Positions 52,842-61,434 of a stretch of 64,000 nucleotides of DNA are shown one piece after another. The notes under the pieces were generated by a model that did not search any database, was not told the DNA's origin, and worked only from the letters and a program-made list of their open reading frames with translations. The translations under genes were made by a program, and so were the position numbers. How positions within the stretch are numbered: the stretch's first letter is position 1; every line of letters starts with the position of its first letter. This DNA comes from DASQPR01 sp963727415 (GTDB lineage Bacteria; Actinomycetota; Actinomycetes; Mycobacteriales; Micromonosporaceae): positions 220,550-284,549 of the forward strand of contig CAVSGF010000008.1 of the NCBI GenBank assembly GCA_963727415.1. The letters run 5' to 3'.

Positions 52842-53564
52842 ATGAGGCACCTGGGCATCCTCGCGCACAGCGTCGAGGGCGCGGCGTTGTGCTTCCGCGA
52901 GTTCTGTCACGAGGGGTTCGAGCGCCTCGGGCCACACGACCATCCGGACGTGACACTGGACTGCATCGCACTGGCTCGTAGCATGCCGGCCTGGGACGCC
53001 GGCGACCTCGCCACGGTACGCGGCATCCTGGCGCGCAGCATCACCCGGCTGGCGGCGGCTGGTGCCGACTTCTTCGCCTGTCCGGACAACACCGCGCATC
53101 AAGCGCTCGCCGCGGGTACCGCCGATCTGGCCCTGCCTGGCCTGCACATCGGCGCGGTCGTCGCCGAGGAAGCGGCTCGACTGGGCGCCACCAGGGTCGG
53201 CATCCTCGGCACCCGGTACCTGATGGACGGTCCGGTCTACCCGCGGGCCATGGCGGCCCATGGCATCGAAACCATGGTGCCCGAGCCGGACGATCGGGCG
53301 ATGGTCAACCGGGTCATCTTCGACGAACTGGTCAACGGGGTGATCAGCGAACGGTCCCGCACGGAGTACCTGCGAGTGATCGCGGACCTTGCCGATCGCG
53401 GATGCGACGCGGTGGCTCTGGTCTGCACCGAGATCCCGCTCCTGGTCACTCCAGGTCTCGCGGCGGTACCCACACTCGACTCGACACGGTTGCTGGCACA
53501 CGCGGCGTTTCGGGTGGCCACCGACATCGCGCCGATGCCGGCCTGGCGAGGCGGCCCGGCCTAG
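52842..53564 (+). CDS. Aspartate/glutamate racemase family protein
   Basis: A 240-residue two-lobed enzyme of the Asp/Glu racemase superfamily. The paired catalytic Cys residues are in FFACPDNTAHQAL near residue 86 and ALVCTEIPLL near residue 202, both retained, so racemisation of an acidic amino acid or a related deprotonation is plausible. The ATG at 52842 has GGAG 7 nt upstream, which favours it over the TTG at 52824. It stands alone after the two-component system. Confidence 0.87.
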   Translation: MRHLGILAHSVEGAALCFREFCHEGFERLGPHDHPDVTLDCIALARSMPAWDAGDLATVRGILARSITRLAAAGADFFACPDNTAHQALAAGTADLALPGLHIGAVVAEEAARLGATRVGILGTRYLMDGPVYPRAMAAHGIETMVPEPDDRAMVNRVIFDELVNGVISERSRTEYLRVIADLADRGCDAVALVCTEIPLLVTPGLAAVPTLDSTRLLAHAAFRVATDIAPMPAWRGGPA

Positions 53565-53687
53565 CCGGCCGGCTTCGGCCGGCACCGGGAACTCGGACCA
53601 CCAAGGTGCCGGGGACGCCAGTCCGCCAGCCGGTCGGGCTGTGTGGCGGCTCGGGAACGGTGCCGGCCCGCGTATCCGCATGGAGGG

Positions 53688-54770
53688 TCAGTTGCCCGGA
53701 CGGACCGACCCGACCATGCCGGCGCCGCCCACCGCATAGGTATGGCAGCGCCCCGAGATGGTGCAGCGCTGGAAGCCACCGCCATTGGGAATCACCACCG
53801 CGCTGTTGGTGGCCCAGTACATCGAGCCGCTTCCTCGCGTGTTGAGGCGCAGCCGGGCCGCCTTCCAGCGGGACCGGACCAGGTCGCACACGCCGATGAT
53901 GTAGACATCGTCCGGTGTCGCGACGAGTAGACGCCGCCCATCCGGTGACAGCCGCGCTGCGATGATGTCCCGGCCGTTGCAAGCGCCGGTGCTTCGAGTG
54001 CTGGCTAGGTCAGCCGGCGTGACCAGGTCGTAGCACGCATCCGGCGGATCGCTGCCGGCCGACGGCAGTTCGACCCGGCGGAGAATCTTGCCGTCGTCGG
54101 TCACCGCGAGCGGGGTTACGCCCCGCGCGCCGATGAAGCGGGACAGCTTGCCGGTCCGGACATTCCACACGGCGGTCGAACCGGAGCCGTCGCTGCCGCG
54201 CGTACCCAGCAGGATCCACCCGGCCGCGGCACCGATGACGTCCGCGTTCGCGAACGACGTAGTGGCCTTGACCGTTCCGCTGGCGAGGTCGAACACGGTG
54301 ATCTGGTCGGTGTCGTCGCGGCGGGCCGCCGGATCGCCGGACGCCGGCACGCCGGAGCGCGGGGACGCTGTCGCGGCACCGGCTGCCGACGCCGGCGACA
54401 GGCCGACGGCCACCAAAAGGCGGCCGTCATCGGAGATGGTAAATCGTTCCTGGTCGGACACCCCGACAAGTCGCATGCTCCGGTCCGGCTCCTGCCACCA
54501 GATGCTGGTACTGGCGTCGCGAACGTCGTAGGCGCCGAGGACCAGGCCGCTCGGTACCACGACCAGCTGGGAGACCAGCCAGTCTGGGCCCAGATCGACA
54601 GTGCGTACGGTGCCGTCGCTGAGGTAGACCGTGTGCCCGACGACGATGGGCACGCCCAGGGCACTCGCATCCGGGGCCGATGCCCGTCGGTAGTGGGCGT
54701 ACCCGGCGGCAACGCCTATCAGCAGCGCCAGTACAGTTCCGGCGGCGTACCAGCGACGGCGGTTGTGCAC
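53688..54770 (-). CDS. Membrane-anchored beta-propeller-like protein
   Basis: About 360 residues. One N-terminal membrane helix (about 6-28, YAAGTVLALLIGVAAGYAHY), then an all-beta extracytoplasmic part. It has repeated D-G-x-L and SPDGRRLLVATPDD-like strands (for example SDDGRLLVAV, VTDDGKILRRV, LSPDGRRLLVA), as in WD40/YVTN-type propellers. Four cysteines near the C-terminus suggest disulfides. GTG 54770 is chosen because TACCGT ends 7 nt upstream; GTG 54779 overlaps the box. Ligand unknown. Confidence 0.7.
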   Translation of the reverse strand: MHNRRRWYAAGTVLALLIGVAAGYAHYRRASAPDASALGVPIVVGHTVYLSDGTVRTVDLGPDWLVSQLVVVPSGLVLGAYDVRDASTSIWWQEPDRSMRLVGVSDQERFTISDDGRLLVAVGLSPASAAGAATASPRSGVPASGDPAARRDDTDQITVFDLASGTVKATTSFANADVIGAAAGWILLGTRGSDGSGSTAVWNVRTGKLSRFIGARGVTPLAVTDDGKILRRVELPSAGSDPPDACYDLVTPADLASTRSTGACNGRDIIAARLSPDGRRLLVATPDDVYIIGVCDLVRSRWKAARLRLNTRGSGSMYWATNSAVVIPNGGGFQRCTISGRCHTYAVGGAGMVGSVRPGN

Positions 54771-54777
54771 GCGCCTC

Positions 54778-54783
54778 ACGGTA
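54778..54783 (-). promoter_or_regulatory. TACCGT -10 box, leaderless promoter of the propeller-like gene
   Basis: Ends 7 nt before the GTG at 54770. Confidence 0.5.
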
Positions 54784-54838
54784 GCCGAGTCCCGGGGATA
54801 TGCGCAGCCGCGTATGCGGCCCTTTGGCCGGCTGTGGC

Positions 54839-55087
54839 TCAGCTGTACCGGGTCGCGGTCGAGCCTCCGCACCAGCTTGGGACGGCGGTCGCCGGGGAGT
54901 GTGTGCACGTTTCCATGTTGTAGGCGTGGGCCACGTACGACCGTAGCTTCCCCCGCGAAACGTTGAAACAGACCGGCCCCATGGAGGTCGCGACCTGCGC
55001 GGCGAACGCCGAAACTTCCTCGCCCTTATTCCACCGCCATGACGGAATAGTGCCACATGCTCCTCTCAGGGCATCAGCAAGCGCCAT
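54839..55087 (-). CDS. Possible small gene, unrecognised
   Basis: Open frame of 82 residues beginning MALADALRGACGTIPSW and rich in Cys, Trp and His. Third positions are less G/C biased than in neighbouring genes, and the sequence from 54900 to 55500 is AT-richer overall. No Shine-Dalgarno or leaderless box supports it. It may be a recently acquired small gene or chance. Confidence 0.3.
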   Translation of the reverse strand: MALADALRGACGTIPSWRWNKGEEVSAFAAQVATSMGPVCFNVSRGKLRSYVAHAYNMETCTHSPATAVPSWCGGSTATRYS

Positions 55088-55151
55088 GGGATGGCCGCGT
55101 GGGAGAGCGTGTGTGGATTAACCCGAAGTACAAGCCCAGCCCGTCGTTCAT

Positions 55152-55433
55152 TCAAGATCGTTTAAGGCCGCGCGGCCCTGACCGAGCACGGCGCCGCTGA
55201 TGTCTTGCGATGAAGTAGATCGTTGCCGCCCAGATAACGCCCGACATCACCACGCCCACAAACACATACCAAGCTCCCCATGGGGACCGATGCTGGCGCG
55301 CGGCAGTTACGACCACAAACACCACCAACACAGCGAGAGCTATGGCATACCCGACAAGACCGCCTACGAGAAGCCCGAATAGGGAGCCCCGCCGTTGAAG
55401 TGTGCTGACAAGTTTGGCCGCTCGCCGGATCAC
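55152..55433 (-). CDS. Small two-helix membrane protein
   Basis: 93 residues with two hydrophobic helices (about 17-43, SLFGLLVGGLVGYAIALAVL..., and 51-76) and basic ends. GTG start. Codon use is less GC-biased than the rest of the window, in line with the AT-richer local DNA. Family not recognised; it could be a small stress or immunity-type membrane peptide. Confidence 0.5.
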   Translation of the reverse strand: MIRRAAKLVSTLQRRGSLFGLLVGGLVGYAIALAVLVVFVVVTAARQHRSPWGAWYVFVGVVMSGVIWAATIYFIARHQRRRARSGPRGLKRS

Positions 55434-55481
55434 CTGGACATCATGCGATGCACGCCGCGCTCAGGCAAGCAGACTGTTTGC

Positions 55482-55498
55482 CCCTCCGCAACGGAGGG
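55482..55498. other. Short perfect hairpin
   Basis: CCCTCCG, a 3 nt loop CAA, then CGGAGGG, about 50 bp upstream of the small membrane protein gene. It is not followed by a T run on either strand, so it is not a typical terminator. Confidence 0.4.
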
Positions 55499-55730
55499 AA
55501 CTGTTGAACCCGCGCGAGTTCAGTCGTCCTGAAGCACCTGCGGAGCGCACCCCGGACATCGACAGCATCACGTAGCTGGAGTCCCCACGTGAGGATCTCC
55601 GCGCTTGGCCCAAACCGGAGTATCCACAGGGTCGCGGCGGCCGGGCGGCACAGGCCGGCGAAACCGGCGAACAGCTCCGGGCTTTCCCATACTCAGCGCG
55701 GGCGCCACCGGAATCAACGCCCCTGCCGCG

Positions 55731-56333
55731 TCACACCCCGGCACCGTCCGGTGACCAGGACGGATCGCGACCGAACCAGGCCACCAGGGCCTCGGTCGGG
55801 CTGGCACCGGCAGAGGCCGGCTGTGCCGGACCGAACGCCTTGCCGGCACCGCGGAACTCGGGTTTGAGCGTGCCGCGGGACCACTCCAGCGCTACCTCGG
55901 CGACCTGGTCGTCCCACGCGCGGGTCTGGCCGGTCGCGGTGGCCAGATCCCACGCGTGCACGGCGAACTCGGCGAGTTGCTGCTTCACCACGAACGACTG
56001 CGGCACCTCGCCGATGGGCATAGCCACCGGCGTATCGAAGTCATCGATCTTCGACCACTCGGCCAGAAGGCCGGGCGTCTTGGCATCGAATGCCTCGCGC
56101 CAATCTCCCTCGACGCCCGGGACCAGCGTGCTCCAATCCGGCCGGCCGCCGGCGGCTGCCATGGTGAACCGGTCGACATCGGTGATCACGTGCTCGGCCA
56201 GAGTACGCACGTCCCACTCCCGGCATGGGGTGGGCTGCCCGGATTGAGCCTGGCCGGCGTCACCGATCACCGCCGACATCTGATCGAGAGCCCTGGTCAG
56301 GAGCTCCAGTGGTTGCTCGCTCATGGGCCCCAT
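55731..56333 (-). CDS. TIGR03086-family DinB-fold metal-binding protein
   Basis: A 200-residue protein of the mycothiol-dependent maleylpyruvate-isomerase-like family. PLELLTRALDQMSAVI start, TPCREWDVRTLAEHVITDVDRF with the first metal His, and the HAWDLATATGQTRAWDD block near residue 128 with the closing metal ligand are diagnostic. It likely uses a low-molecular-weight thiol; substrate unknown. ATG 56333 and 56324 compete and neither has a clear Shine-Dalgarno. Confidence 0.87.
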   Translation of the reverse strand: MGPMSEQPLELLTRALDQMSAVIGDAGQAQSGQPTPCREWDVRTLAEHVITDVDRFTMAAAGGRPDWSTLVPGVEGDWREAFDAKTPGLLAEWSKIDDFDTPVAMPIGEVPQSFVVKQQLAEFAVHAWDLATATGQTRAWDDQVAEVALEWSRGTLKPEFRGAGKAFGPAQPASAGASPTEALVAWFGRDPSWSPDGAGV

Positions 56334-56402
56334 TCCATCATCAGAGTCCGATAAGAACCGAGGTTCGGCAAGAATCGGGATTCGGCATGCGGGCGAGACT
56401 TG

Positions 56403-58769
56403 TCATATGACGTAGGTCTTCGCGACCAGCACCAATTCGGTGTCGTGCGAACCAGCCACTCCGACGCCGGGTGGGCGCGGATGGAACCCGGGCAGCCCGT
56501 CCAGCCCGTCGCTGCCGTCCATGACCCGGACCCGGACCGGACCCGGATCGGCGAGCGTCAGGGTGACCGGCAGGCCGCCGGGGGGCGGCGCGTGGAACAG
56601 CACGCCGAAGTCGTCGAGTGCCTCTGGCGGTACGGCCCGGCCGTCGACCGTCGCACCGGTTACCGTGGCGCCCTCGATTCCCAGGTAGACCAGTCGGACG
56701 TCGCGCTGCGGCACCACGGTGAGGGTGAGCGTGCGCCGACCGCCGGCGGTGACGTCGGCGACCGTGGCCACCACCGGCGGTGGCAGTGCCGCGGGCTGCG
56801 CCGTGCCGACCAGCATGGTCCGGTCGGCGAGAGGCGGGAACTGGGCGTGCGGGTTGGTGGTGCCGGTGAGGTACTGCTTGGTCCATGACCCCGGCTTGGA
56901 ATCCGTGCTGATCCACTCAGCCGTTCCGGTGTCCGTGTCGAGGGCGTACATGAGCTGGGCCGGAGCCGGATGAGCCGGGTCGAACCGATCGACCATGAAT
57001 CCGGTGATCGTGAACGCCAGCGCGAGCACCGCCGCTACCAGAGCCGGCATCCCGGCGCGGCGGGGTGAGCGGACCGGCTGATAGGCGGCCCACCGGCGGG
57101 GCATCTGACGATATGGCCTGGCGGACGAACCGGCGAACAGCGAATCCAGCAGCGGCAGCAGGGCCAGGCCGATCATGGCCGCGAAGACCGCCGCCGCGCC
57201 GCCGGTGGCCAGCCCGAGCGCCGGGAAGAACAGCAGGACGGTGGGTGCCAGGATGACTACCGCGATGGCGGCGCCGATGGCTAGCGCGGCGACCCGGACC
57301 CAGACGTTGGCCGTGCGCATCGCCACGATGCCGGCCAGCGCGCCGGCCAGTGCCGGCAGGGAGGCGAGGTAGGAACCGCCCGGCGTCACCCCGGCGAGCA
57401 CGACGCCGAGCGCAGCCAGCCAGCCGAGGCCTCCGATGGCCAGCGCTGAGCCGCCGAACCGGCGCCGGAACAGGGCGTACCAGCCCAGCACGATGGTCGC
57501 GACCAACGCGACGACGGCGGCCCGGAACCAGCCCGGCCGCCATGGATCGATCATCTCCCGGTATCCAGGCCGGATCGCGACCATGAGCAGCCAGAACAGC
57601 TGTGCCACGACGGCCGATAGCAGCAGCGGGATCAGGGCCAGGCCGAATGCGGCGGCGCCGCGGCCCAGCGATGCCGTCCCGCGACGGCTCGCCGCGAACG
57701 CGAGTGCGATCACCGCCAGCAGGGCCGCCGCCGCCACTGGCCAGACCAGCCAGCCGGGGTACCGGATCAGGGTGCCGAGGACCGGGAAGTACGTCTCGTC
57801 ATGGGCCGACGGCGTGGCGAGGTCGGCGATGTCGGCCTCGCCGAATGCGCGGGTCAGTGCCAGCGCGTTCGTTCCCTGATGCGCAAGGCTGTCGATGTCC
57901 ATGTAGGACGGCTTGTCCTCCGGGGAGTGGTAGACCGCCGAGCCGTCGATGTAGGCGCTGTTCAGGCCGGTGAACCGTCCGGATTCGCGGAACGGGGTGA
58001 AGTCGGTGTCATTGGGCAGGATCCGGTATACCTCGACGGCGAAGCTGGTGGCGACCGGGTTGGGCACGCTGCGGCCGTACACGCCCACCACGCCGGCGTT
58101 GTCCTTGGACGTCTCGAACATGATCGCCGGACCGCTGGATCCGCGCGCTTCGTAGTTGAGGACAACGCCGCCATCGTGCGCCAGCGGATCCTGGCTGACG
58201 AACGCTTCGGCGCCGCAGAGGCAGGCCTCCTCGGCTTCGGTGAACACGAACACGATGTCGTTGGCCAGGCGCGGACCGTGGGTCAGCGCCCTGGCGGCTT
58301 CCAGCAGTGTGGCGACGCCGGCACCGTCATCGTTGCCACCGTAGGAGACCTGGACCGAGTCGTAGTGAGCGACCTCGAAGATCCGGCCGGTCGAGTGGGT
58401 GCCGGGTAGCACGGCGACGACGTTGTGCACGTGCGCCATGGCGTATCCGTGGCCGAGCGCGTCGTCGGCCCCGACGGCGTCCTGGATCCGCGGGTCGAGG
58501 CCGTACCCGCGCAAGGTCGCGACGATGTAGTCCCGTACTGAACCGGCGGCCGGGCCGCCGGCCACGTGCACCTGCCGGCCGATGGTCTGGACGTGCCGGA
58601 ACGCGCGGCCGGCGCTGAACTGATCCGCGGGCGCGCCGATGCCTTTGGCCGCCGGGGGAGTGACCGCCCACAGGCTCAGCACGGTCACGGCGGCGAGCGC
58701 GATCAGCGCGACCAGGCCGGCGCCGCGGGTACGCGAGATGGGGTCCACGCGCACATCTTGCCGCGCCAT
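56403..58769 (-). CDS. M28 family membrane aminopeptidase (ER-metallopeptidase-like)
   Basis: 788 residues. A membrane helix lies at ~15-37, then an extracytoplasmic M28 catalytic domain (about 45-330). Its two-zinc motif pattern is FEVAHYDSVQVSYGGNDDGAGVATLLE (His-x-Asp and Asp), VFTEAEEACLCGAEAF (Glu-Glu) and VYHSPEDKPSYMD (final His). Eight or nine membrane helices follow (about 345-585), then a C-terminal beta-rich domain. This is the layout of ERMP1/Fxna-like M28 peptidases, found sporadically in actinobacteria. It probably cleaves peptides outside the membrane. Confidence 0.9.
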   Translation of the reverse strand: MARQDVRVDPISRTRGAGLVALIALAAVTVLSLWAVTPPAAKGIGAPADQFSAGRAFRHVQTIGRQVHVAGGPAAGSVRDYIVATLRGYGLDPRIQDAVGADDALGHGYAMAHVHNVVAVLPGTHSTGRIFEVAHYDSVQVSYGGNDDGAGVATLLEAARALTHGPRLANDIVFVFTEAEEACLCGAEAFVSQDPLAHDGGVVLNYEARGSSGPAIMFETSKDNAGVVGVYGRSVPNPVATSFAVEVYRILPNDTDFTPFRESGRFTGLNSAYIDGSAVYHSPEDKPSYMDIDSLAHQGTNALALTRAFGEADIADLATPSAHDETYFPVLGTLIRYPGWLVWPVAAAALLAVIALAFAASRRGTASLGRGAAAFGLALIPLLLSAVVAQLFWLLMVAIRPGYREMIDPWRPGWFRAAVVALVATIVLGWYALFRRRFGGSALAIGGLGWLAALGVVLAGVTPGGSYLASLPALAGALAGIVAMRTANVWVRVAALAIGAAIAVVILAPTVLLFFPALGLATGGAAAVFAAMIGLALLPLLDSLFAGSSARPYRQMPRRWAAYQPVRSPRRAGMPALVAAVLALAFTITGFMVDRFDPAHPAPAQLMYALDTDTGTAEWISTDSKPGSWTKQYLTGTTNPHAQFPPLADRTMLVGTAQPAALPPPVVATVADVTAGGRRTLTLTVVPQRDVRLVYLGIEGATVTGATVDGRAVPPEALDDFGVLFHAPPPGGLPVTLTLADPGPVRVRVMDGSDGLDGLPGFHPRPPGVGVAGSHDTELVLVAKTYVI

Positions 58770-58777
58770 GGTGGAAA

Positions 58778-58811
58778 CGAGAACGGGCCACCCTAAGGTG
58801 GCCCGTTCTCG
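58778..58811 (-). terminator. Strong 15 bp stem terminator of the YbjQ-type gene
   Basis: CGAGAACGGGCCACC pairs perfectly with GGTGGCCCGTTCTCG around a CTAA loop. It lies 56 bp after the YbjQ-type stop (minus strand) and just before the M28 start. There is no T tract, as usual in actinomycetes. Confidence 0.75.
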
Positions 58812-58866
58812 TCATTGGCCGTTGTTGGCGTTATCGCCGTCGCGGCGCTCAACCGTGGCGGCCGGC

Positions 58867-59682
58867 TCAGGTGAGCGGCATCACCATGGCCGGCTGGACC
58901 GGCTCGGCATCCGGCCGGATGCGGCTGACCGCCGTGCCAAGCGCGAAGAATTCGATCGCGTGCTCACCCCACGCCCAGGCCGATTCGGACACCGAGACAC
59001 CGACGACGCCGTCGGCGCCGACTTGCTGACCCTCGTACTGCATACGCGCCATGGCGATCTCACGCGCGTCGTACGCGGCCTGGCTGAACATGGTCATCTC
59101 GGCGTTCTGGCCCGCCTGGGCGAGCATCTGCCGGAATGACATGTGGGCGATGTGGTACACGCAGGTGCCGAGGACCATCGCCCGGGGCAGCCAGCCGTGG
59201 TGCCACAGCGTCCAGAAGTCCTGGCCGGACAGGTGCGAGGAGAACGGCCGCCCGGCAGGGGTGCGGTAGGACTTGCCGTCGGTGGCGCGTACCGCCGTTC
59301 CGATGCAGACGAACTCCAGTACATCGCTCGCGAACAGGTACTTGAGGGACCGTAGCTGGACGCCGATGACGCCGTCGGCGCCGAGCGCGTCGGCCTCCGC
59401 CTCCATGCGGGCCATGGCGAGTTCGCGGCACGAGTACATGGCCTGGCTGAGCATCGTCAGCTCCTGGCTCTGACTCCATCGCGCGGGCTGCACGCCGACG
59501 TGGTAAATGCACGTGCCCATCACCATGCCCAGCGGCTCGAATCCGGACTGCTGGGTGAGGACGAATTCGTTGACCGACAGGTCCGAGGTGAAGAACCGGC
59601 GGTCCCCCTGCTGGGTGGCCTCCAGACGCTGGCTTGCGGAGGTTGGCAACGGCTGCTGCTGTTGCGATACGGGCACCGACAC
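58867..59682 (-). CDS. Duplicated YbjQ/UPF0145-domain protein
   Basis: 271 residues with two copies of the heavy-metal-binding YbjQ fold. Copy one (about 28-135) has VMGTCIYHVG, LTMLSQAMYSCRELAMARME and GADGVIGVQL. Copy two (about 150-255) has VLGTCVYHIAH, MTMFSQAAYDAREIAMARMQ and GADGVVGVSV. The paired motifs show an internal tandem duplication of what is usually a ~105-residue oligomeric protein. YbjQ homologues form pentamers or decamers with proposed metal binding; function is unproven. The GTG start has AAGGAG 5 nt upstream. A strong terminator follows. Confidence 0.85.
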   Translation of the reverse strand: MSVPVSQQQQPLPTSASQRLEATQQGDRRFFTSDLSVNEFVLTQQSGFEPLGMVMGTCIYHVGVQPARWSQSQELTMLSQAMYSCRELAMARMEAEADALGADGVIGVQLRSLKYLFASDVLEFVCIGTAVRATDGKSYRTPAGRPFSSHLSGQDFWTLWHHGWLPRAMVLGTCVYHIAHMSFRQMLAQAGQNAEMTMFSQAAYDAREIAMARMQYEGQQVGADGVVGVSVSESAWAWGEHAIEFFALGTAVSRIRPDAEPVQPAMVMPLT

Positions 59683-59706
59683 TCCGGCTCCTTATCGGTC
59701 GTGGCT

Positions 59707-59766
59707 GCTGAACAGGAGACTGCTGGACAAGCGGTTGCAGGACAAGCGGTTGCTGGGCAAACAGTG
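59707..59766. repeat. 15 bp tandem array, four degenerate copies
   Basis: Units related to gctggacaagcggtt upstream of the YbjQ-type gene, in its 5' leader region. Confidence 0.75.
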
Positions 59767-59891
59767 CCGTGGCCGGTAAAGCCGGCGGCCCCTATCCCAT
59801 CTGGAGATCCTTCGCGACGAGCCTAGGGGCCGCTGGACGGACGGACTTGGTTTGTGTCGTGGAGTTGACAGGTTGTCGCGTAGGGCGTCGG

Positions 59892-60218
59892 TCAGGAGCC
59901 GGCGTAGGCCGCCATGATCCGGTCGAGTAGCCCCGGGAAGCGGGCTTCCAGATCGTCGCCGCGCAGCGCCGAGTAGCGCCGGGTTCCCTCGTCCCGCTGA
60001 CGGATCACGCCGGCGTCACGGAGCACCCGGAAGTGATGGGTGAGGGTGGAGGGCGCGACATCGACCGGGAACGTGCCGCAGACCCGCTCGTCCTCCTCGC
60101 GCAAGATCGACACGATCCGCATCCGGGTCGGGTCGGCCAGGGCATGCAGGACGTCGAGGATCTCGATGTCTTCGGTTGGCGGGTGGGCGATCTCGCGGCT
60201 GCGGCCGGTCCGGGCCAT
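59892..60218 (-). CDS. ArsR-type winged-helix regulator
   Basis: A 108-residue regulator. EDIEILDVLHALADPTRMRIVSIL opens the winged helix, recognition helix PSTLTHHFRVLRDAGVI, and wing DEGTRRYSALRGDD. No obvious metal-binding Cys pair like that of ArsR or SmtB is present (one Cys, in ERVCGTFPVD), so it may sense a redox or organic signal. It is divergent from a quinone-oxidoreductase-like gene, which it probably controls. Confidence 0.88.
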   Translation of the reverse strand: MARTGRSREIAHPPTEDIEILDVLHALADPTRMRIVSILREEDERVCGTFPVDVAPSTLTHHFRVLRDAGVIRQRDEGTRRYSALRGDDLEARFPGLLDRIMAAYAGS

Positions 60219-60383
60219 GGCTCCTGACTCTCCCGCTCTCTTGGTGCTGCTTGTTCCGAAACTGCGTGGATGGTTGTTCCGGAACTGCGCGGCTGGGCTG
60301 CGGCCCGTGCCGACAGTTCAGGAACGAGCGCTTAAGCTGTCCGACCTAGTTCTTCGACAAACATCGTACAACCGGCTAGCCTC

Positions 60384-60401
60384 ATTCGACGTACGACGAA
60401 T
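60384..60401. promoter_or_regulatory. Probable ArsR-type operator upstream of the quinone oxidoreductase gene
   Basis: ATTCGACGTACGACGAAT is an 18 bp palindrome with a single symmetric mismatch pair, centred on GTAC. It ends 18 bp before the ATG at 60420 and just before a GGGGG Shine-Dalgarno, in an AT-richer stretch between the two divergent genes. Confidence 0.6.
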
Positions 60402-60419
60402 ATCGAATAGGGGGAACCA

Positions 60420-61388
60420 ATGCGCGCGATCATGTTTGCCGGCCCGTCCGCCGGATCGGACAAGACGCACGTCGTTGATGTCGATGAGCCGGCGCCGGGT
60501 CCCGGCCAGGTCGCTGTGGACGTGTCGTTCGCCGGACTCAATTTCGTTGACGTGATGGCACGACGTGGTGATGCCGGGTACGTGACCCAGTGGCCGTACA
60601 CGCCGGGAGCCGAGGTGGCCGGGCTGGTACGTGAGATCGGTGCCGGCGTTACCGGCTTCCGGATCGGTCAGCCGGTCGTCGGACTGACCTTGGGCGGCGG
60701 GGCGCTGGCCGAGGTGGCGGTCGTGGACGCGGCTCTTGCCGTACCGATTCCGGACCGGGCGGCCATCGAGGCGGCGGTGTCGGCGCCGATCGTGGCGACC
60801 ACGGCGCTGATGCTGGTACGTGACGCCGCGCGGTTCCGGCCCGGCGAGCGTGTCCTGGTGCACTCGGCGGCCGGTGCCGTCGGCGCGGCGGTCGCGTCGG
60901 TGGTCCGCGTGCTGGGCGGCGGGACGCTGGTCGGAACCGTCGGGTCCGCGGCCAAGATCGAGGCGGCCCGCGCCGCCGGATACGACCAGGTGGTGCTGCG
61001 CGGTGGTGGGTTCGCGCAGGCGGGCCCGGTCGATGCGGTGCTCGACGCCAACGGCCCGGCCACCTGGGATGAGGATCTGCGCGCGCTGTCACCCGGTGGT
61101 CGGCTGGTGCTCTTCGGGAACGCGGCCGGCGGGCCGCTCGCCGCGCTGCCGGACGCCACCCGGCTGCTGCGTGGCAACCTCGGTGTGGTCGGCTTCAGCG
61201 TCTCGTCGTTAGCGCGAACCGTCCCGGATCGGTACGCCCAAGCCCTCCGCGATGCCCTCGACCTGGTCGCCGAGGGCAAGGTAACGATGGCCGTTACGAC
61301 CGTGCCGTCGCTCGATCAGGTCGCCTCGGCGCACGACGCGATCGCCTCCGGGCAGACCACCGGAAAGTGGATCGCGCGCGTCCGGTAG
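60420..61388 (+). CDS. Zinc-binding-family quinone oxidoreductase (QOR-like MDR)
   Basis: A 322-residue medium-chain reductase without zinc ligands. MRAIMFAGPSAGSDKTHVVDVDEP start, VSFAGLNFVDVMARRGDAGY, WPYTPGAEVAGLVREIG and the nucleotide motif VLVHSAAGAVGAAVASVVRVLG near residue 145 are QOR/CrtR-type. It probably reduces quinones or alpha,beta-unsaturated carbonyls with NADPH. The ATG has AGGGGG about 5 nt upstream. The ArsR gene and palindrome upstream suggest induction by an electrophile. Confidence 0.9.
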   Translation: MRAIMFAGPSAGSDKTHVVDVDEPAPGPGQVAVDVSFAGLNFVDVMARRGDAGYVTQWPYTPGAEVAGLVREIGAGVTGFRIGQPVVGLTLGGGALAEVAVVDAALAVPIPDRAAIEAAVSAPIVATTALMLVRDAARFRPGERVLVHSAAGAVGAAVASVVRVLGGGTLVGTVGSAAKIEAARAAGYDQVVLRGGGFAQAGPVDAVLDANGPATWDEDLRALSPGGRLVLFGNAAGGPLAALPDATRLLRGNLGVVGFSVSSLARTVPDRYAQALRDALDLVAEGKVTMAVTTVPSLDQVASAHDAIASGQTTGKWIARVR

Positions 61389-61434
61389 CCCACGCGACGA
61401 CCGGCCCGGCGGGTTTGGAATCGCCCGCCGGGCG

